The notes below the pieces were generated by a model, which did not search any database, was not told the DNA's origin, and saw nothing but the letters and a program-made list of their open reading frames with translations. Below are positions 62,586 to 64,000 of a stretch of DNA of 64,000 nt, piece by piece; the first letter of the stretch is position 1; each line of letters starts with the position of its first letter. The DNA comes from Gammaproteobacteria bacterium (GTDB taxonomy: Bacteria > Pseudomonadota > Gammaproteobacteria > Pseudomonadales > Azotimanducaceae). Location: the NCBI GenBank assembly GCA_021773555.1, contig JAJFKA010000129.1, positions 1 through 64,000 on the forward strand. The letters run 5' to 3'. The translations under genes were made by a program, and so were the position numbers.

Positions 62586-63914
62586 ATGAGTCGAGAAGGT
62601 AGCCTGGAAGCACCCACAAGACATCCCCTGGGACAGGATGAGTGGTGGTTTTTTGATGAGGAACAACTGGATAACGAGCTGACCCGGGTATTTGAGATCT
62701 GCCACGGTTGTCGTCGCTGCTTCAACCTGTGTGAGTCGTTTCCGACCCTGTTTGATCTGGTCGATGAATCTGAGACGATGGAAGTTGATGGCGTTGCCAG
62801 AGGGGACTATGACAAGGTCGTTGATCACTGTTACCAGTGCGATATGTGTTACCAGACCAAGTGTCCCTACGTGCCTCCCCATGAATGGAATGTGGATTTC
62901 CCGCACTTGATGTTGCGTGCCAAGGCAGCCAAATTTAAAAAGCGGGAAACCAGGTTTCGCGATCGACTTATTACCTCGACAGATCAAATGGGCGCGTTTA
63001 TCAGCACGCCGGGGATCGCCCAGGTGGCGAATGCAGTAAATCAGGTAAAACCCTTTCGAAAGTTGCTGGACAAGACGTTGGAAATACATCCTGAGGCGAC
63101 TTTGCCCCGATATGAGAGCAACACTTTCAACAGACGTACACGGCGCCACCAACCATCGACTATCGAGGTAAAACCGACAGCTGACACCCGCGGCAAGGTG
63201 GCCTTGTTCGCGACGTGTTACGGTAACTACAACGCCCCGGATCTTGGCCAGGATTTCATTGATATCTTTGAGCACAACGGCATTCCGGTTACCGTGATTC
63301 GTGATGCTAAATGTTGCGGTATGCCTAAGTATGAACTGGGAGATCTGAATGCGGTTGCTGAGATGAAACGTCACAACATACCGTTGCTGGCAGGTTTGAT
63401 TGATGAGGGACATGACCTGGTGACGTTGATTCCTTCCTGCACGTTGATGTTCAAACAGGAACTGCCGTTAATGTTTCCTGAAGAGTCCCGCGTCAGGAAA
63501 GTTCAACGGGCGATGTTTGACCCGTTTGAGTACCTGATGTTGCGACATAAAGCTGGATTACTGAACACGGAGTTTTCCAGGTCGCTCGGCAAGGTGGCCT
63601 ATCAGGTAGCGTGCCATCAACGGGTTCAAAATATCGGTCTGAAAACCCGTGAGCTGTTGCAACTAATCCCGGAAACTGAAGTGATCGCTATTGAGCGGTG
63701 CTCAGGTCACGATGGCACCTATACGTTCAAGTCTGAGAAACACGAATCGGCGATGAAAATATTGAAGCCCGTCGTCAAACGAGTACGGGAAAGTGAAGCC
63801 GCACACTACACCAGCGATTGTGCCATGGCGGGTAAGCATATTGAGCATGGAATGGCGGATGGCTCCCGGGCGACTCACCCTCTTGGCCTGCTGAAGTACG
63901 CTTACGGTTTGTAG
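62586..63914 (+). CDS. HdrD/GlpC-like iron-sulfur oxidoreductase
   Basis: 442 residues, with AAGGAAAAGG upstream. Two 4Fe-4S sets are at the N-terminus: [11 protein letters not shown] and [12 protein letters not shown]. The C-terminal half has two cysteine-rich domains of the heterodisulfide reductase type: FATCYGN then AKCCGMPKY, and VACHQRV then ERCSGHDG. The same architecture with a rubrerythrin neighbour is known in many proteobacteria, often with a DUF3501 gene (not visible here before the edge). It probably passes electrons to the rubrerythrin. Confidence 0.88.
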   Translation: MSREGSLEAPTRHPLGQDEWWFFDEEQLDNELTRVFEICHGCRRCFNLCESFPTLFDLVDESETMEVDGVARGDYDKVVDHCYQCDMCYQTKCPYVPPHEWNVDFPHLMLRAKAAKFKKRETRFRDRLITSTDQMGAFISTPGIAQVANAVNQVKPFRKLLDKTLEIHPEATLPRYESNTFNRRTRRHQPSTIEVKPTADTRGKVALFATCYGNYNAPDLGQDFIDIFEHNGIPVTVIRDAKCCGMPKYELGDLNAVAEMKRHNIPLLAGLIDEGHDLVTLIPSCTLMFKQELPLMFPEESRVRKVQRAMFDPFEYLMLRHKAGLLNTEFSRSLGKVAYQVACHQRVQNIGLKTRELLQLIPETEVIAIERCSGHDGTYTFKSEKHESAMKILKPVVKRVRESEAAHYTSDCAMAGKHIEHGMADGSRATHPLGLLKYAYGL

Positions 63915-64000
63915 TCGGTTTCAGGAAGTTTGTGGCGCTTGCCTTCCAATTTGCGCCAGCGATTGGCGATGGCACAAAAAATTTCGGCCGTCTTGTCACA
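63902..64000 (-). CDS. C-terminus of an unidentified protein (cut by window edge)
   Basis: A minus-strand frame open from the right edge ends in TAA at 63902-63904 and reads DKTAEIFCAIANRWRKLEGK then [11 protein letters not shown]. It has protein-like composition and overlaps the end of the convergent Fe-S gene by 13 bases. No family can be named from 32 residues. Confidence 0.45.
   Translation of the reverse strand, partial: CDKTAEIFCAIANRWRKLEGKRHKLPETDYKP

Noticed and set aside
63775-63999. Alternative minus-strand frame over the right edge
   Set aside because: Another minus-strand frame (63902-64000) has better composition and runs through the edge; this one is antisense to the Fe-S protein's C-terminus.

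Overview
The window reads as chromosomal DNA of a Gram-negative gammaproteobacterium, probably aerobic and heterotrophic. The evidence is a TonB-dependent outer-membrane receptor, several lipoproteins, a urease operon in the order ureDABCEFG, and PpnN, DinG, PhoP/PhoQ-type and GlpK proteins of proteobacterial character. Marine or otherwise aquatic life is an inference from the mix of enzymes (Baeyer-Villiger monooxygenase, GH20 hexosaminidase, acyl-CoA metabolism). I see no rRNA, tRNA, CRISPR array, phage or intact insertion sequence. Coding density is high.

The left half (about 1-29,760) is mostly devoted to purines. It starts with the end of an AzgA-like nucleobase permease, an adenine/adenosine deaminase-family enzyme, an NCS2 xanthine/uracil-type permease and a PfkB-family sugar kinase. 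After a run of small or unknown genes and a periplasmic penicillin-acylase-type hydrolase come a PuuE-type allantoinase, an exported ADGF-like adenosine deaminase, a TonB-dependent receptor with an EF-hand insertion, an exported nucleoside-binding NUP protein, an allantoicase-like protein, ureidoglycolate lyase and the full urease operon. These are followed by a 2-oxoglutarate/Fe(II) oxygenase, PpnN (nucleotide nucleosidase), two divergently transcribed paralogous phosphoribosyltransferases, a concentrative nucleoside transporter and a second NUP protein. Together they could take up nucleosides and nucleobases, deaminate or salvage them, and carry allantoin through to glyoxylate, CO2 and ammonia. 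The steps from hypoxanthine to allantoin (xanthine dehydrogenase, urate oxidation, HIU hydrolase, OHCU decarboxylase) are not in this window.

The middle (29,791-45,279) holds an aromatic-amino-acid-hydroxylase-like protein with a long unassigned C-terminus in tandem with a ThDP enzyme, a 57-residue arginine-rich small protein, a PQQ-type sugar dehydrogenase, DinG, a PepSY plus two-component system, a RimK / retropepsin-like 'zinc protease' / desuccinylase trio, a DUF349 protein and a CDGSH Fe-S protein.

The right part (45,432-64,000) holds an acyl-CoA dehydrogenase, an alpha/beta hydrolase, a Baeyer-Villiger monooxygenase, a thiolase, a GH20 hexosaminidase, glycerol kinase, a 1355-residue PilZ-DUF1631-GGDEF-EAL protein, an ArgD/AstC-like transaminase, a HyuB-type protein without a neighbouring HyuA, a monothiol glutaredoxin, and a rubrerythrin paired with an HdrD-like Fe-S protein. 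Two copies of a short palindromic element with flanking direct repeats, probably a MITE, lie 26 kb apart at 23.75 kb and 49.55 kb.
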